From: Hyphomonadaceae bacterium | GTDB taxonomy: Bacteria; Pseudomonadota; Alphaproteobacteria; Caulobacterales; Aquidulcibacteraceae | Length of the DNA: 64,000 bases | Assembly: GCA_016791445.1 (NCBI GenBank) | Contig: JAEUMP010000012.1 | Span: 243,763 to 307,762, forward strand | Direction of reading: 5' to 3' | Shown: positions 29,634 through 38,861 of the stretch, piece after piece | Numbering within the stretch: position 1 is the first letter of the stretch | Layout: each line of letters opens with the position of its first letter | Notes under the pieces: generated by a model | The model's input: only the letters and a program-made list of their open reading frames with translations | Database searches by the model: none | Told to the model about the DNA's origin: nothing | Position numbers and translations under genes: made by a program

Positions 29634-29712
29634 ACCGCGCCGCTTGCGCCTCCGATCTTGCAGTGCAGCATGGCTTCGGGTCTGCTGCCCCGGTTCACCC
29701 TAGGACACGCAC

Positions 29713-31716
29713 ATGGCCGACACCGCCTCCGGCAAGCCCTTCCAGCACGCGCCCGACGCGCCGTGGATCTTCCGCACCTATGCGGGGCACTCCACGCCGA
29801 AAGAGTCCAACAAGCTCTACCGCGCGAACCTCGCAAAGGGGCAGACGGGCTTGTCCGTGGCCTTCGATCTGCCGACGCAAACAGGCTACGACAGCGATCA
29901 CATCCTGGCGCGCGGCGAAGTGGGCAAGGTCGGCGTGCCGGTCGGCCATCTCGGCGACATGCGCGCGCTGTTTGACGGCATTCCGCTCGACAAGATGAAC
30001 ACGTCGATGACGATCAATGCGCCGGCGGCCTGGCTGCTGGCGCTCTACGTCGCGCTCGCCGACGAGACCGGCGCTAGCCGCAAGGCGCTGCAGGGCACGA
30101 CGCAGAACGACGTCGTGAAAGAATATCTCTCGCGCGGCACCTACATCTTCCCGCCGGCGCCGTCGCTGAAGCTGACCGCAGATACCATCGCCTGGTGCCT
30201 CACCGAAACGCCGAAATGGAATCCGACGAACATCTGCTCCTACCATCTGCAGGAAGCCGGCGCGACGCCGGAGCAGGAGCTCGCCTTCGCCATGGCCACC
30301 GCCATCGCGGTGCTCGACGAGGTGAAGAAGCGCGGTGAAATCTCCGACGCGGATTTCCCGCTCGTGTTCTCGCGCATCTCCTTCTTCGTGAATGCGGGCC
30401 TCCGCTTCATCACCGAGACCTGCAAGATGCGCGCGTTCAACGTGCTGTGGGACGAACTCGGCCGCGAGCGCTACGGCGTCGCCGATCCGAAGCTGCGCCG
30501 CTTCCGGTATGGCGTGCAGGTGAACTCTCTCGGCCTGACGGAACCGCAGGCGGAGAACAACGTCTATCGCATCCTCCTGGAAATGCTCGCGGTGACGCTC
30601 TCGAAAGACGCGCGCGCCCGCGCCGTGCAGCTGCCTGCGTGGAACGAGGCGCTCGGCCTCCCGCGCCAGTGGGACCAGCAATGGTCGCTGCGGATGCAGC
30701 AGATTCTCGCCTACGAAACCGACTTGCTCGAATTCGAGGACATCTTCGAAGGCAGCCACGTGATCGAAGCCAAGACACGTGAGCTTGTCGAAGGCGCGAA
30801 GGCCGAACTGAAGCTCATCGACTCCATGGGCGGCGCCGTGGCGGCGGTGGAACGCGGCTACATGAAGGAAGCGCTCGTCAACTCGAACCGATTGCGCGTC
30901 GGCGCCATCGAGCGCGGCGACATCAAGGTCGTCGGCGTCAACGCTTACACCGAAAGCGAACCCTCCCCCCTCTATGGGCAGGAAGAGAACGCCGCCATCG
31001 AGAAGATCGGCGAGCATGTCGAAGGCGAGCAGATCGCACGCCTCAAGGCATGGCGCGCGCAACGCGACGCGGGCGCCGTCGAAAAGGCGCTGGCAGAACT
31101 TGCCGCCGCCGCGCGCGAAGATCGCAACATCATGGAGCCATCCATCGCCTGCGCAAAGGCGGGTGTGACCACCGGCGAATGGGGCGAAGCGCTGCGCAAG
31201 GTCTATGGCGAATACCGCGCGCCCACGGGCGTGGCGCTTGTCGTTTCCAGCGACGGCGACGAGGACATCGAGAAGGTGAAGGCCGACGTCGCGGCGCTGT
31301 CGGAAAAGCTCGGCCGCAATCTCACCTTCCTCGTCGGCAAGCCCGGCCTCGACGGCCATTCCAACGGCGCCGAGCAGATCGCCGCGCGCGGCCGCGCGGT
31401 CGGGATGGACGTCGTCTATGAGGGCATCCGCCTGAAGCCCGCCGAAATCGTCGCCGCCGCCAAGGAAAAGCGCGCGCACGTCATCGGGCTTTCTATCCTC
31501 TCCGGCTCCCACCTCGATCTCGTGCGCGACGTGGTGCGACTGCTGCGCGAAGCGGGTCTCGAAAAGACGCCCGTCGTCGTCGGCGGCATCATCCCGCCTG
31601 CGGATGCTCTCGCGCTGAAGCAGATGGGCGTCGCCGGCGTCTACACGCCGAAGGATTTCCGCATCACGGGAATCATGGGCGATGTGGTGAAGGTGGTCGA
31701 GAAGGCGAACGCGTGA
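29713..31716 (+). CDS. ecm: Ethylmalonyl-CoA mutase (B12-dependent)
   Basis: 667 residues. The substrate-binding TIM-barrel comes first (PWIFRTYAGHSTPKESNKLY near residue 16, and LSVAFDLPTQTGYDSDH). The cobalamin-binding domain follows, with PGLDGHSNG at 545-553 (His550 is the lower Co ligand in the D-x-H-x-x-G motif) and VIGLSILSGSH. The N-terminal features match ethylmalonyl-CoA mutase more than methylmalonyl-CoA mutase, and the neighbour ccr supports this. It converts ethylmalonyl-CoA to methylsuccinyl-CoA. B12 demand links it to the btuB riboswitch unit nearby. Confidence 0.9.
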   Translation: MADTASGKPFQHAPDAPWIFRTYAGHSTPKESNKLYRANLAKGQTGLSVAFDLPTQTGYDSDHILARGEVGKVGVPVGHLGDMRALFDGIPLDKMNTSMTINAPAAWLLALYVALADETGASRKALQGTTQNDVVKEYLSRGTYIFPPAPSLKLTADTIAWCLTETPKWNPTNICSYHLQEAGATPEQELAFAMATAIAVLDEVKKRGEISDADFPLVFSRISFFVNAGLRFITETCKMRAFNVLWDELGRERYGVADPKLRRFRYGVQVNSLGLTEPQAENNVYRILLEMLAVTLSKDARARAVQLPAWNEALGLPRQWDQQWSLRMQQILAYETDLLEFEDIFEGSHVIEAKTRELVEGAKAELKLIDSMGGAVAAVERGYMKEALVNSNRLRVGAIERGDIKVVGVNAYTESEPSPLYGQEENAAIEKIGEHVEGEQIARLKAWRAQRDAGAVEKALAELAAAAREDRNIMEPSIACAKAGVTTGEWGEALRKVYGEYRAPTGVALVVSSDGDEDIEKVKADVAALSEKLGRNLTFLVGKPGLDGHSNGAEQIAARGRAVGMDVVYEGIRLKPAEIVAAAKEKRAHVIGLSILSGSHLDLVRDVVRLLREAGLEKTPVVVGGIIPPADALALKQMGVAGVYTPKDFRITGIMGDVVKVVEKANA

Positions 31717-31799
31717 TACCCGTGAGCGCGTGACCTGCGGACAACGCTGCGCCGCGACGCTGCCCGCGCGCGTACCCCGGAGAGAGGCGAAGCCCTGAC

Positions 31800-32543
31800 G
31801 TGCCACACGATTTCGCCAGACTCGAACGCCTCCTCCTCGTCGCTTGGCCCGCGCGCGAGACGCAGAAGCTGCATGGCTGGACGCTGCTCACCGATAGCGG
31901 CGCGACGGGCCGCGCGAACGCGGTAGCGCCGCTTGCGTTCGAGGGCGCGATCGGCGCGGCGATCGGCGACGTGCAAAAGCACTATCAGTCGCGCGGCATG
32001 CGCCCGACCTTCCGCATCGCGCGCGGCGCGTGCGCGCCGAGGGATCTGGCGGAAGTGCTCTCCGCGCGCGGCTGGCGGCCTTCGCAACAGACACTCGTCA
32101 TGGCGGCGCCCATCGCCACGGCGCTGCAGACATTGCCCGACCCTGCCGACATCACGCTCGGCCCCGACTATCCCGACGCCGTCGATGCGATCCTGAAGGA
32201 AACATCCGCCACGCCGGCCGAGTACGAGGAGCGCCGCGGCCTCGCGCAGCGCACGCCCGCGCCGCGTGCGTTTGCGCTCGCGGGAACGGCGTCCGTAGGG
32301 CTTTGCGTCGTCGTCGAGGACATGGCCGGCGTCTTCCTCATGCGCACGCAGCCCGCCCAGCGCCGCAAGGGCCATGCCCGGCGCATCCTGGCGGCGCTCC
32401 TGCGCTTCGGGCGCGACGCGGGCGCCGCCCACGTCTTCCTGCAAGTGGAGGCTTCCAACGACCCGGCAATCGCGCTCTACGAGGGGGCCGCCTTCAAAAC
32501 GGTCTATTCGTACGACTACTGGCGCGAGGAGCCACGCCGATGA
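31800..32543 (+). CDS. GNAT-family acetyltransferase
   Basis: 247 residues. The N-terminal half (FARLERLLLVAWPARETQKL, GWTLLTDSGATGRANAV) resembles tandem GNAT proteins. The C-terminal half has the acetyl-CoA-binding pattern QPAQRRKGHARRILAALLRF (about 182-201) and the family end motif ASNDPAIALYEGAAFKTVYS. Substrate unknown. It starts at GTG, 83 bases after the mutase stop, and its stop overlaps the signal peptidase start by four bases (ATGA). Confidence 0.85.
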   Translation: MPHDFARLERLLLVAWPARETQKLHGWTLLTDSGATGRANAVAPLAFEGAIGAAIGDVQKHYQSRGMRPTFRIARGACAPRDLAEVLSARGWRPSQQTLVMAAPIATALQTLPDPADITLGPDYPDAVDAILKETSATPAEYEERRGLAQRTPAPRAFALAGTASVGLCVVVEDMAGVFLMRTQPAQRRKGHARRILAALLRFGRDAGAAHVFLQVEASNDPAIALYEGAAFKTVYSYDYWREEPRR

Positions 32544-33337
32544 CGAGCCTGACCGATCCGCCCGCGAAGGACGCCGCCGCGCCCGAAGCGCCGCTGCCGC
32601 AGCGCCTGATGGGCGAAGCGCGGGAGTTCGCGCGGTTCCTGATGGTCGCCATCCCGGCCTATCTCGCCTTCACCACGGTGGCGTTCGCGGCCTATCACAT
32701 CCCCTCGGAAAGCATGGTGCCGGCGATGGAGGTGGGCGACCGCGTCGTCGTCTCGAAATTCGCGTACGGCTACAGCCGCCAGTCGCTGCCGCTGAACATC
32801 GGCGCGCTCATGCAGCCCGGCCGCACACGCTTCCTCGAACAGGCGCCGAAGCGCGGCGACGTCGCGGTGTTCATGCATCCGCAGGAAGACAAGGTGATGA
32901 TCAAGCGCCTGATCGGTCTGCCCGGTGACGAGATCGCGGTGCGCGACGGCGTGCTGTGGGTGAACGGCGAAAAGGTGCTGCGGCGCGACGGGCGCTCCAT
33001 CGTGCGCGTGGCGCAGGGCGGCGCGCTCGAAACGGCGGGACGCTATGTCGAGGAGCTTCCAGGCGGCGTCACGCATGTGATCCACGAGTTTTCCGACTAC
33101 GAGATCTATGACGATTTCGGCCCGTATGTCGTGCCGCCGCGCCATGTGTTCGCCATGGGCGACAACCGCGACAATTCCCTCGACAGCCGCTGGGAAGGCA
33201 TGGGCCCCGTGCCGATGGACAACCTCATCGGCCGCGCCGAGACGGTCTATTTCGCCATGCCGCATTTCGGGAAGAAGCAGGTGGGCGTGGAGCCCGCCGC
33301 GCAGCGCTGGTTCCAGCCGCTGACACGCCGCGACTAG
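32540..33337 (+). CDS. lepB: Signal peptidase I
   Basis: 265 residues. A membrane anchor (FLMVAIPAYLAFTTVAFAAY, about 34-53) precedes the catalytic Ser58 in IPSESMVPAM and the Lys122 general base in MIKRLIGLPGDE. The conserved box MGDNRDNSLDSR lies near 213. It removes signal peptides of exported proteins. Translationally coupled to the upstream acetyltransferase and overlapping the convergent exporter gene by four bases. The prepilin and lipoprotein peptidases are different enzymes. Confidence 0.95.
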   Translation: MTSLTDPPAKDAAAPEAPLPQRLMGEAREFARFLMVAIPAYLAFTTVAFAAYHIPSESMVPAMEVGDRVVVSKFAYGYSRQSLPLNIGALMQPGRTRFLEQAPKRGDVAVFMHPQEDKVMIKRLIGLPGDEIAVRDGVLWVNGEKVLRRDGRSIVRVAQGGALETAGRYVEELPGGVTHVIHEFSDYEIYDDFGPYVVPPRHVFAMGDNRDNSLDSRWEGMGPVPMDNLIGRAETVYFAMPHFGKKQVGVEPAAQRWFQPLTRRD

Positions 33338-34209
33338 CGTCGCTCGCGCTGCACCACGAACACGCCGGCGAGGATCAACACCGCGCCGAGAATGCCCGCG
33401 GCGCTCAGGCCTTCGCTGAACAGGAGCCAGCCCCACACCGCCGCCGACACCGGCTGCACCCAGAGCAGCACCGTCGACAGCGTGATCGGCAGCTGCCCGA
33501 GGCCGTAGGCGATCAGCCCCTGCCCGAAGGTGTGCACGAACACGCCGAGAAAGATCAGCACGAGCCAGCCCTGCAGCGTCATGTGCGTGATCACGAACGG
33601 CTCACCCATCACGACCGTCGCGATCGCCGCGCAGACCATTGCCGCCGCCGTCGTCGTCAGCATCGCCACCGCCGCGCCCACGCGATCGCGCACGCCGCGC
33701 AGCACGAGCAGATACGCCGCGTACCAGACCGCCGACGCCATGCCGAGCGCATCGCCGGTGAACGTTCCCTGCCCCTCCTGCGCGCGCGAGAGCGACATGA
33801 GCGCCGCGCCGACCACCGCGATCCCCGCCCCGAGGAGCCAGCCTTTGCCGATGCGTTCCTTGAACAGGAGCCACCCTGCCGCCGCAGCGAGGATCGGCGT
33901 CATGTTGGAGAACAGCGTCGCGTTCGCCACCGTCGTCAGCCCGAGCGCCGCGTGCCACAGCGCCATGTCGAGCGCGAAGCACGCGCCCGCGACGACAAGC
34001 AGCCTTGTGTCTCGCGTCGAAGAAGCAGGCGCCTTCAGCACCAGCGCGATGAGCGCCAGCATCGGAATCGCAAAGGCAAACCGCCAGAACGCCGTGGCCT
34101 GCGGCCCCAGCTCCGAAAAGCGCATGCCGACGGGCGCAAGGCCGATGATCGCAGCGCCGAGCGCGACGGCGAGGATCGCGCGGGTGCGTTGGGCCGGCGT
34201 CTGGAGCAT
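33334..34209 (-). CDS. EamA/DMT-family transporter
   Basis: 291 residues with ten predicted transmembrane helices in two EamA halves. The first half starts ILAVALGAAIIGLAPVGMRF. Typical family segments include SNMTPILAAAAGWLLFKERI and VLLWVQPVSAAVWGWLLFSE near the end of each repeat. It is probably a metabolite exporter of the RhaT/YdcZ class; the substrate is unknown. Convergent with lepB and followed upstream by the large membrane-protein gene on the same strand. Confidence 0.9.
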   Translation of the reverse strand: MLQTPAQRTRAILAVALGAAIIGLAPVGMRFSELGPQATAFWRFAFAIPMLALIALVLKAPASSTRDTRLLVVAGACFALDMALWHAALGLTTVANATLFSNMTPILAAAAGWLLFKERIGKGWLLGAGIAVVGAALMSLSRAQEGQGTFTGDALGMASAVWYAAYLLVLRGVRDRVGAAVAMLTTTAAAMVCAAIATVVMGEPFVITHMTLQGWLVLIFLGVFVHTFGQGLIAYGLGQLPITLSTVLLWVQPVSAAVWGWLLFSEGLSAAGILGAVLILAGVFVVQRERR

Positions 34210-34251
34210 GGCGCGAGAAAGCGCGATCCGATCTTGCGGGCAAGCGTCGCC

Positions 34252-36486
34252 TTACTGGACAGGTGCGACGCTTCCGCCCTCGTCGCCCCAGTCCGGCCTT
34301 TGCTTGATCATGGCGGACGCCGCATTCAGCACCCGGATGGCCCCGTCATTGCCGCGGGTTGACGCCCAACGAATGGTCCGCTGAGCGGCCTTGTCCTCAC
34401 CCAGCAGCGCGGCCTGAAACAAGGCCTGGAGCGCGGCGAGACGAACCTCCGCGCGCGCGTCGCGCGATGCGCCCGGGAGAATGATGGCGCACAGCATGCC
34501 GACAGCGCCGGGCGCCGACCAGTTCTCTCCCACGATTTGCACGATCTGGAGCCGGACTCCCAGCGCACGACTGCCGCTGTTGAGCTGCAGGTGCGCGAGC
34601 TTCAGCGGTTCGATGGAGGGTTCAGGTCGCTCGTCGCGCACCCGCCCTATCAGCGCTTCAAGCCGTTGGGAGTCCGGCTTGCCCTGGCGCGCTTCGTCGA
34701 CGAGGAGCTGCTCCGGCGGACGCGCGGCGTTCCGATCAAGAATCGCGCGCGCAACAAACTGGATCGACCCATCGCCCTCCCGCTGCGCAAGCTCCTCGAG
34801 CCGGTCTTCGTCGTAGGCCCAGAAGGGCTCCGGCACATCGTCGACCAGCTTCCACCCGCCCTCAACCGCAACCGCGAGTCCGTGGAACGCTGCGTTCTCC
34901 GCGAATGGATCGAGCCGGTCGATGGTGCGTTCCTTGTAGAACATGTCCCTGAGCTTGGCGCTGCGCTGAAGGCTGGAGAGCGCCTGCAACAACGCTGCGA
35001 GAAACACGAGATCGACGATCACGCGTGTGGCGAACACGGCATGCTGCGCGTTGCCCACATGCTCTTCGTCCATGCTGATCGGCGCGGAGCCTTTCACCTG
35101 ATAGATCTCGGCCCAGTCGACGAACGGCACAGCCTTCGCGAGCTCGGCGCCGAAGAAACTCACCCACGGCAGGATGTCGTGCACGCTCGCCTCGGGGCTC
35201 ACGAGGAACAGGTTGCCGCCATCGGCGAGATGAAGTTGCCGAAGCGCCAGCGGCACGATCACGAACAGCGACATGAAGCCAAGCAACGCCTCGTCACGCA
35301 GGTCGTTGGCGAAGCCGATGCGGATTTGCGGCCCGGAGAACTTGCGGTTCAGCATGGCGTTCTCGCGGTCTTCCTCGACCCATGCCCAGCGCCGCGCAAT
35401 GGCGACGACCGCCACCAGCGAGAAGAAGAGCGGCACAAGACCCCACGGCGGCGGCAGCCACCAGCCCAGCGTCCCGATCAGAATCAGATGTCCGAAAAGC
35501 AGGCCGTAGCGCACGGTCCTCTTAGGCTGATCGGCCCCCATCATCGGCGCCACAGCGAACACCAGAAAGGCGTCAAAGGCGCTGAACGCCTTGCTCACCC
35601 ACCCGAACCAGCCTTCGATCGCGCTGCTCAGCGCCTCGAACGACTTGTTCAGGCGCTCCGAGGTCGGACCCACCGCGACCACCCCGAACGCCACGATCAA
35701 GCCCACGACCACCGCAAGCCCCGTGCCCTGCGAAATGCGCGCCGTTTCGCCATGCGACGCGGACCATGCGCCGAGACTGGCGATGACGATCACGAAGAGC
35801 GTGAGCGTGATGACGCCGATGCTGCTGATGTGGCCGAAGGGCGGCCGCTCCGCGTAGGCGAGCGGCAGTTTGCGTTCACGCACCGCCGACATCATCGCCG
35901 CCATGATCGGCAAGGCGATCACGATCACGAAAATCCACGTCAGATGCGGCGCGACGCTCTTGTCGGTCGACTGACCGTAAGCCGCGATCAGCGAAAGCGC
36001 CGCAAGCTGCGCAATCGCGACGCCGCTGGCGCCCGAAACCGTGCGTCGCGCAATTTTCGGATTTGAAAGATCAATGCGGCTGCGCGCCCACATCGCAGCC
36101 AGCGCCGGCGCAAGCGCGATGAATTGCAACGTCGCCGCAGTGACGCCCGCGATCGCGTCCTCCGCGCGCAACCGCGCCAACGCTTCAGCGCCGACGAGCA
36201 AGACGGCGGACCCCAGCGCCAGCGGGATCGCCGCGAGCATGCGCCGCGTCATGCCCGCAGCAACGACGATGCTCACGACGGCGATGATGACGACGCTGAA
36301 GCCGGCCAGCAGCATCCAGTCCTGCAGATGCGCCAGATCGTTCCAGTAAACCGCCAGGAGCGCGGGCGGCGCGGCAGCCAGCAGGCCGAGCGCGAGAACC
36401 GCCCAGCGGAACCGCCCCCAGCCCTGAATGGGCCGTCCCGCGCCCGCTGCCGCACCATCCAGATTCTGTGTCGTAACGCCGACCAT
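34252..36486 (-). CDS. Large polytopic membrane protein of unknown function
   Basis: 744 residues. About 12-13 hydrophobic segments occupy residues 20-520 (among them VLALGLLAAAPPALLAVYW, IGVITLTLFVIVIASLGAWS and YGLLFGHLILIGTLGWWLPP). The region between about 430 and 500 contains charged loops (WVEEDRENAMLNRKFSGPQI). The last 220 residues are soluble, helical and Leu/Glu-rich (EELAQREGDGSIQFVARAIL, KLAHLQLNSGSRALGVRLQI) and could be alpha-solenoid repeats. I do not recognise a family. ATG at 36486 is chosen over a TTG 27 bases upstream because it has a G-rich ribosome-site-like run. On the same strand as the exporter gene, 43 bases apart. Confidence 0.75.
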   Translation of the reverse strand: MVGVTTQNLDGAAAGAGRPIQGWGRFRWAVLALGLLAAAPPALLAVYWNDLAHLQDWMLLAGFSVVIIAVVSIVVAAGMTRRMLAAIPLALGSAVLLVGAEALARLRAEDAIAGVTAATLQFIALAPALAAMWARSRIDLSNPKIARRTVSGASGVAIAQLAALSLIAAYGQSTDKSVAPHLTWIFVIVIALPIMAAMMSAVRERKLPLAYAERPPFGHISSIGVITLTLFVIVIASLGAWSASHGETARISQGTGLAVVVGLIVAFGVVAVGPTSERLNKSFEALSSAIEGWFGWVSKAFSAFDAFLVFAVAPMMGADQPKRTVRYGLLFGHLILIGTLGWWLPPPWGLVPLFFSLVAVVAIARRWAWVEEDRENAMLNRKFSGPQIRIGFANDLRDEALLGFMSLFVIVPLALRQLHLADGGNLFLVSPEASVHDILPWVSFFGAELAKAVPFVDWAEIYQVKGSAPISMDEEHVGNAQHAVFATRVIVDLVFLAALLQALSSLQRSAKLRDMFYKERTIDRLDPFAENAAFHGLAVAVEGGWKLVDDVPEPFWAYDEDRLEELAQREGDGSIQFVARAILDRNAARPPEQLLVDEARQGKPDSQRLEALIGRVRDERPEPSIEPLKLAHLQLNSGSRALGVRLQIVQIVGENWSAPGAVGMLCAIILPGASRDARAEVRLAALQALFQAALLGEDKAAQRTIRWASTRGNDGAIRVLNAASAMIKQRPDWGDEGGSVAPVQ

Positions 36487-36863
36487 GCCGTCGTCCCCCC
36501 GATACACGCCCAACCCGAATTGTTTCGGTCAGGCAATGTTGCGCCGTCAATCGCCGCGCGGGGCGGCGCGCGCGAATCGCCGGTGTCGGCGCAGGCCGAA
36601 TCGCGCCGCCGGACGGCCGGACGGGGCGCTCTCGGGAAGCTTTCGGCGACCCGCGAATGCCGGCGAACACCGCCCGTCCCGCCCCCGCCTGCAAAGATTA
36701 ACGCCCTGTCAGAACGCCCCGCTCCCGGAACGGGTCATGGCCGCCAAGGGGTCGCGACGGCGGGCGGCGTTCAGATGTTTCCCGGCCGGGTTAACGTGTT
36801 TCCCGGAGCCCTTCACACCTTGTTCACGAAAAAAACTGCCCACCCCCTCCAGGGCCGTTGACC

Positions 36864-36868
36864 GACTC
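36864..36868. promoter_or_regulatory. GANTC methylation site (GACTC) upstream of nrdA
   Basis: GACTC, a CcrM target motif in Caulobacter-like bacteria. A second GACTC is at 36944-36948. The pair flanks the NrdR boxes. CcrM itself is not in the window. Confidence 0.4.
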
Positions 36869-36882
36869 TTAGGACCTAGGGA

Positions 36883-36929
36883 TCACTATATGTAGCGGTA
36901 CAGACAAAGACCGACCGCCGGATATAGCG
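36883..36929 (+). promoter_or_regulatory. Tandem NrdR boxes upstream of nrdA
   Basis: The first box, core CTATATGTAG (36886-36895), matches the NrdR consensus CWATATATWG except for G at the seventh position. A second, weaker core (CCGGATATAG at 36918-36927, right half intact) lies exactly 32 bases downstream, the spacing typical of NrdR box pairs. NrdR represses class I reductase genes when dATP or ATP levels are high. Confidence 0.65.
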
Positions 36930-36951
36930 CGTGCGCTCAACGCGACTCCGG

Positions 36952-36966
36952 TTAAGAACGGGTTAA
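36952..36966 (+). promoter_or_regulatory. Perfect CtrA-type box (TTAA-N7-TTAA) overlapping the nrdA ribosome site
   Basis: TTAA at 36952-36955 and TTAA at 36963-36966, separated by seven bases. The second TTAA runs into AAGGAG, the nrdA Shine-Dalgarno, 11 bases before the ATG. In this position bound CtrA would act as a roadblock, so repression in swarmer-type cells is the simplest reading. No CtrA gene is in the window. Confidence 0.55.
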
Positions 36967-36976
36967 GGAGAGACGG

Positions 36977-38851
36977 ATGTTTCGTAACGAGGCGGTAGCG
37001 GCGGCCCCCACGCGCATGGCGGATCACCGTCGCGGGAAACCGAAGGCGGTGAAGGATCGCCTCGGCCTCGTGAAGAAGGTGAAGACCGATCCGTCGCGCG
37101 ACGCGCTGCTGACGGACTTCGGCAAGACGACGCTGGACGACCGCTATCTACTGGTGGGCGAGACCTATCAGGACATGTTCGCGCGCGTCGCGACGGCCTA
37201 TGCCGACGACGTAGACCATGCCCAGCGCATCTACGACTATATCTCCAAGCTCTGGTTCATGCCCGCCACGCCCGTTCTCTCCAACGGCGGCGCGGACCGG
37301 GGTCTGCCGATCTCGTGCTTCCTCAACAGCGTCGGCGACAGCCTCGACCACATCGTCGACACCTGGAACGAGAACGTCTGGCTCGCCTCCAACGGCGGCG
37401 GCATCGGCACCTATTGGGGCGGCGTCCGCTCCATCGGCGAGAAGGTCGGGCAGAACGGCCAGACGTCCGGCATCATCCCGTTCATCCACGTGATGGACTC
37501 GCTCACGCTCGCCATCAGCCAGGGATCGCTCCGTCGCGGCTCGGCGGCCGTGTACCTCGACGTGCACCACCCGGAGATCGAGGAATTCCTCGAAATCCGG
37601 AAGCCGTCGGGGGATTTCAACCGCAAGTCGCTGAACCTGCACCACGGCATCAACATCACCGACGAGTTCATGATCGCGGTGCGCGACGGCACGCCGTTCG
37701 GCCTGCGGTCGCCAAAGAACAACGAGGTCGTGAAGACGACCGATGCGCGCAAGATCTGGCAGAAGATCATCGAGCTGCGCCTGCAGACGGGCGAGCCCTA
37801 CATCATCTTCTCCGACACCGTGAACAACCAGATGCCGGCGCACCAGAAGCGCCTCGGCCTCAAGGTCCGCCAAAGCAATCTCTGCTCCGAGATCATGCTG
37901 CACACGGGGATGGATCACCTCGGCCGCGAACGTACGGCCGTGTGCTGCCTCTCTTCGCTCAACGCGGAGAAATTCCTCGAATGGGAGAAGGAAGAAGGCT
38001 TCCTCGAAGACGTCTTCCGCTTCCTCGACAACGTGCTGACCGACTTCATCGACCGCGCGCCGTCGGAAATGGAACGCGCCGTCTATGCCGCTTACCGCGA
38101 ACGTTCGGTGGGCCTCGGCGTGATGGGTTACCACTCCTTCCTGCAGGCGATGAACGTGCCGTTCGAGTCCGCGATGGCGAAGTCGTGGAACATGAAGATC
38201 TTCAAGCATGTGCGCCGCGGCGCGGATGCGGCGAGCGTGAAGCTCGCGCAGGAACGCGGCCCCTGCCCCGATGCGCAGGAAGCGGGTGTCATGGCGCGCT
38301 TCTCACACAAGCTCGCGATCGCGCCGACGGCGTCGATCTCCATCATCTGCGGCGGGACGTCTGCGGGCATCGAACCGATCCCGGCCAACATCTACACGCA
38401 CAAGACGCTCTCGGGCTCCTTCGCGGTGAAGAACCCCTACCTGGAAAATCTCCTCACGGAGAAGGGCAAGAACACGTCGCAGGTGTGGGAATCGATCCTC
38501 GCCAACGAAGGCTCGGTGCAGCACCTCGACTTCCTCGACGAGCAGGAAAAGGCGGTGTTCAAGACCGCGTTCGAACTCGACCAGCGCTGGATCATCGAAC
38601 TCGCCGCCGATCGCACGCCGCTCATCTGCCAGTCGCAGTCGCTCAACATCTTCCTGCCGGGCGATGTCGATAAGTGGGACCTGCACATGCTGCACTGGAT
38701 GGCGTGGGAGCAGGGCGTGAAGAGCCTCTACTACTGCCGCTCCAAGAGCGTGCAACGCGCCGGCTTCGCGCAGGGCGAAGGCATGAAGGCGGAAGCGGCG
38801 GCGTATTCGTCGAACAAGACGGACTACGAGGAGTGTCTGGCGTGTCAGTGA
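36977..38851 (+). CDS. nrdA: Ribonucleoside-diphosphate reductase, class Ia large subunit (no ATP-cone)
   Basis: 624 residues. Active-site residues are in place: Cys114 (LPISCFLN), Asn301-Leu-Cys303-Ser-Glu305 (SNLCSEIML), Cys323/324 and Tyr585-Tyr586 (SLYYCRSK). The C-terminal tail ends CLAC-Gln, the Cys620/Cys623 redox pair. Compared with E. coli NrdA (761 residues) the N-terminal ATP-cone is absent: the polypeptide enters the catalytic domain almost at once. It reduces ribonucleotides to deoxyribonucleotides with NrdB, which is encoded about 4.9 kb downstream on the same strand. Control sites are dense upstream. Confidence 0.96.
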   Translation: MFRNEAVAAAPTRMADHRRGKPKAVKDRLGLVKKVKTDPSRDALLTDFGKTTLDDRYLLVGETYQDMFARVATAYADDVDHAQRIYDYISKLWFMPATPVLSNGGADRGLPISCFLNSVGDSLDHIVDTWNENVWLASNGGGIGTYWGGVRSIGEKVGQNGQTSGIIPFIHVMDSLTLAISQGSLRRGSAAVYLDVHHPEIEEFLEIRKPSGDFNRKSLNLHHGINITDEFMIAVRDGTPFGLRSPKNNEVVKTTDARKIWQKIIELRLQTGEPYIIFSDTVNNQMPAHQKRLGLKVRQSNLCSEIMLHTGMDHLGRERTAVCCLSSLNAEKFLEWEKEEGFLEDVFRFLDNVLTDFIDRAPSEMERAVYAAYRERSVGLGVMGYHSFLQAMNVPFESAMAKSWNMKIFKHVRRGADAASVKLAQERGPCPDAQEAGVMARFSHKLAIAPTASISIICGGTSAGIEPIPANIYTHKTLSGSFAVKNPYLENLLTEKGKNTSQVWESILANEGSVQHLDFLDEQEKAVFKTAFELDQRWIIELAADRTPLICQSQSLNIFLPGDVDKWDLHMLHWMAWEQGVKSLYYCRSKSVQRAGFAQGEGMKAEAAAYSSNKTDYEECLACQ

Positions 38852-38861
38852 CGAGCTAATC

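Larger units (their letters stand above)
36487..36976. other. 490-base region upstream of nrdA
   Basis: No ORF of weight is seen. It holds several TTAA cores (36701, 36791) in G+C-rich DNA and the NrdR, GANTC and CtrA-like sites listed separately near nrdA. Promoters of the divergent membrane-protein gene and of nrdA should be here; no convincing -35/-10 pair was chosen. Confidence 0.5.

Noticed and set aside
29713..31716. Methylmalonyl-CoA mutase
   Set aside because: The length, N-terminal segments and neighbouring ccr favour the ethylmalonyl-CoA enzyme. A phylogeny would settle it.
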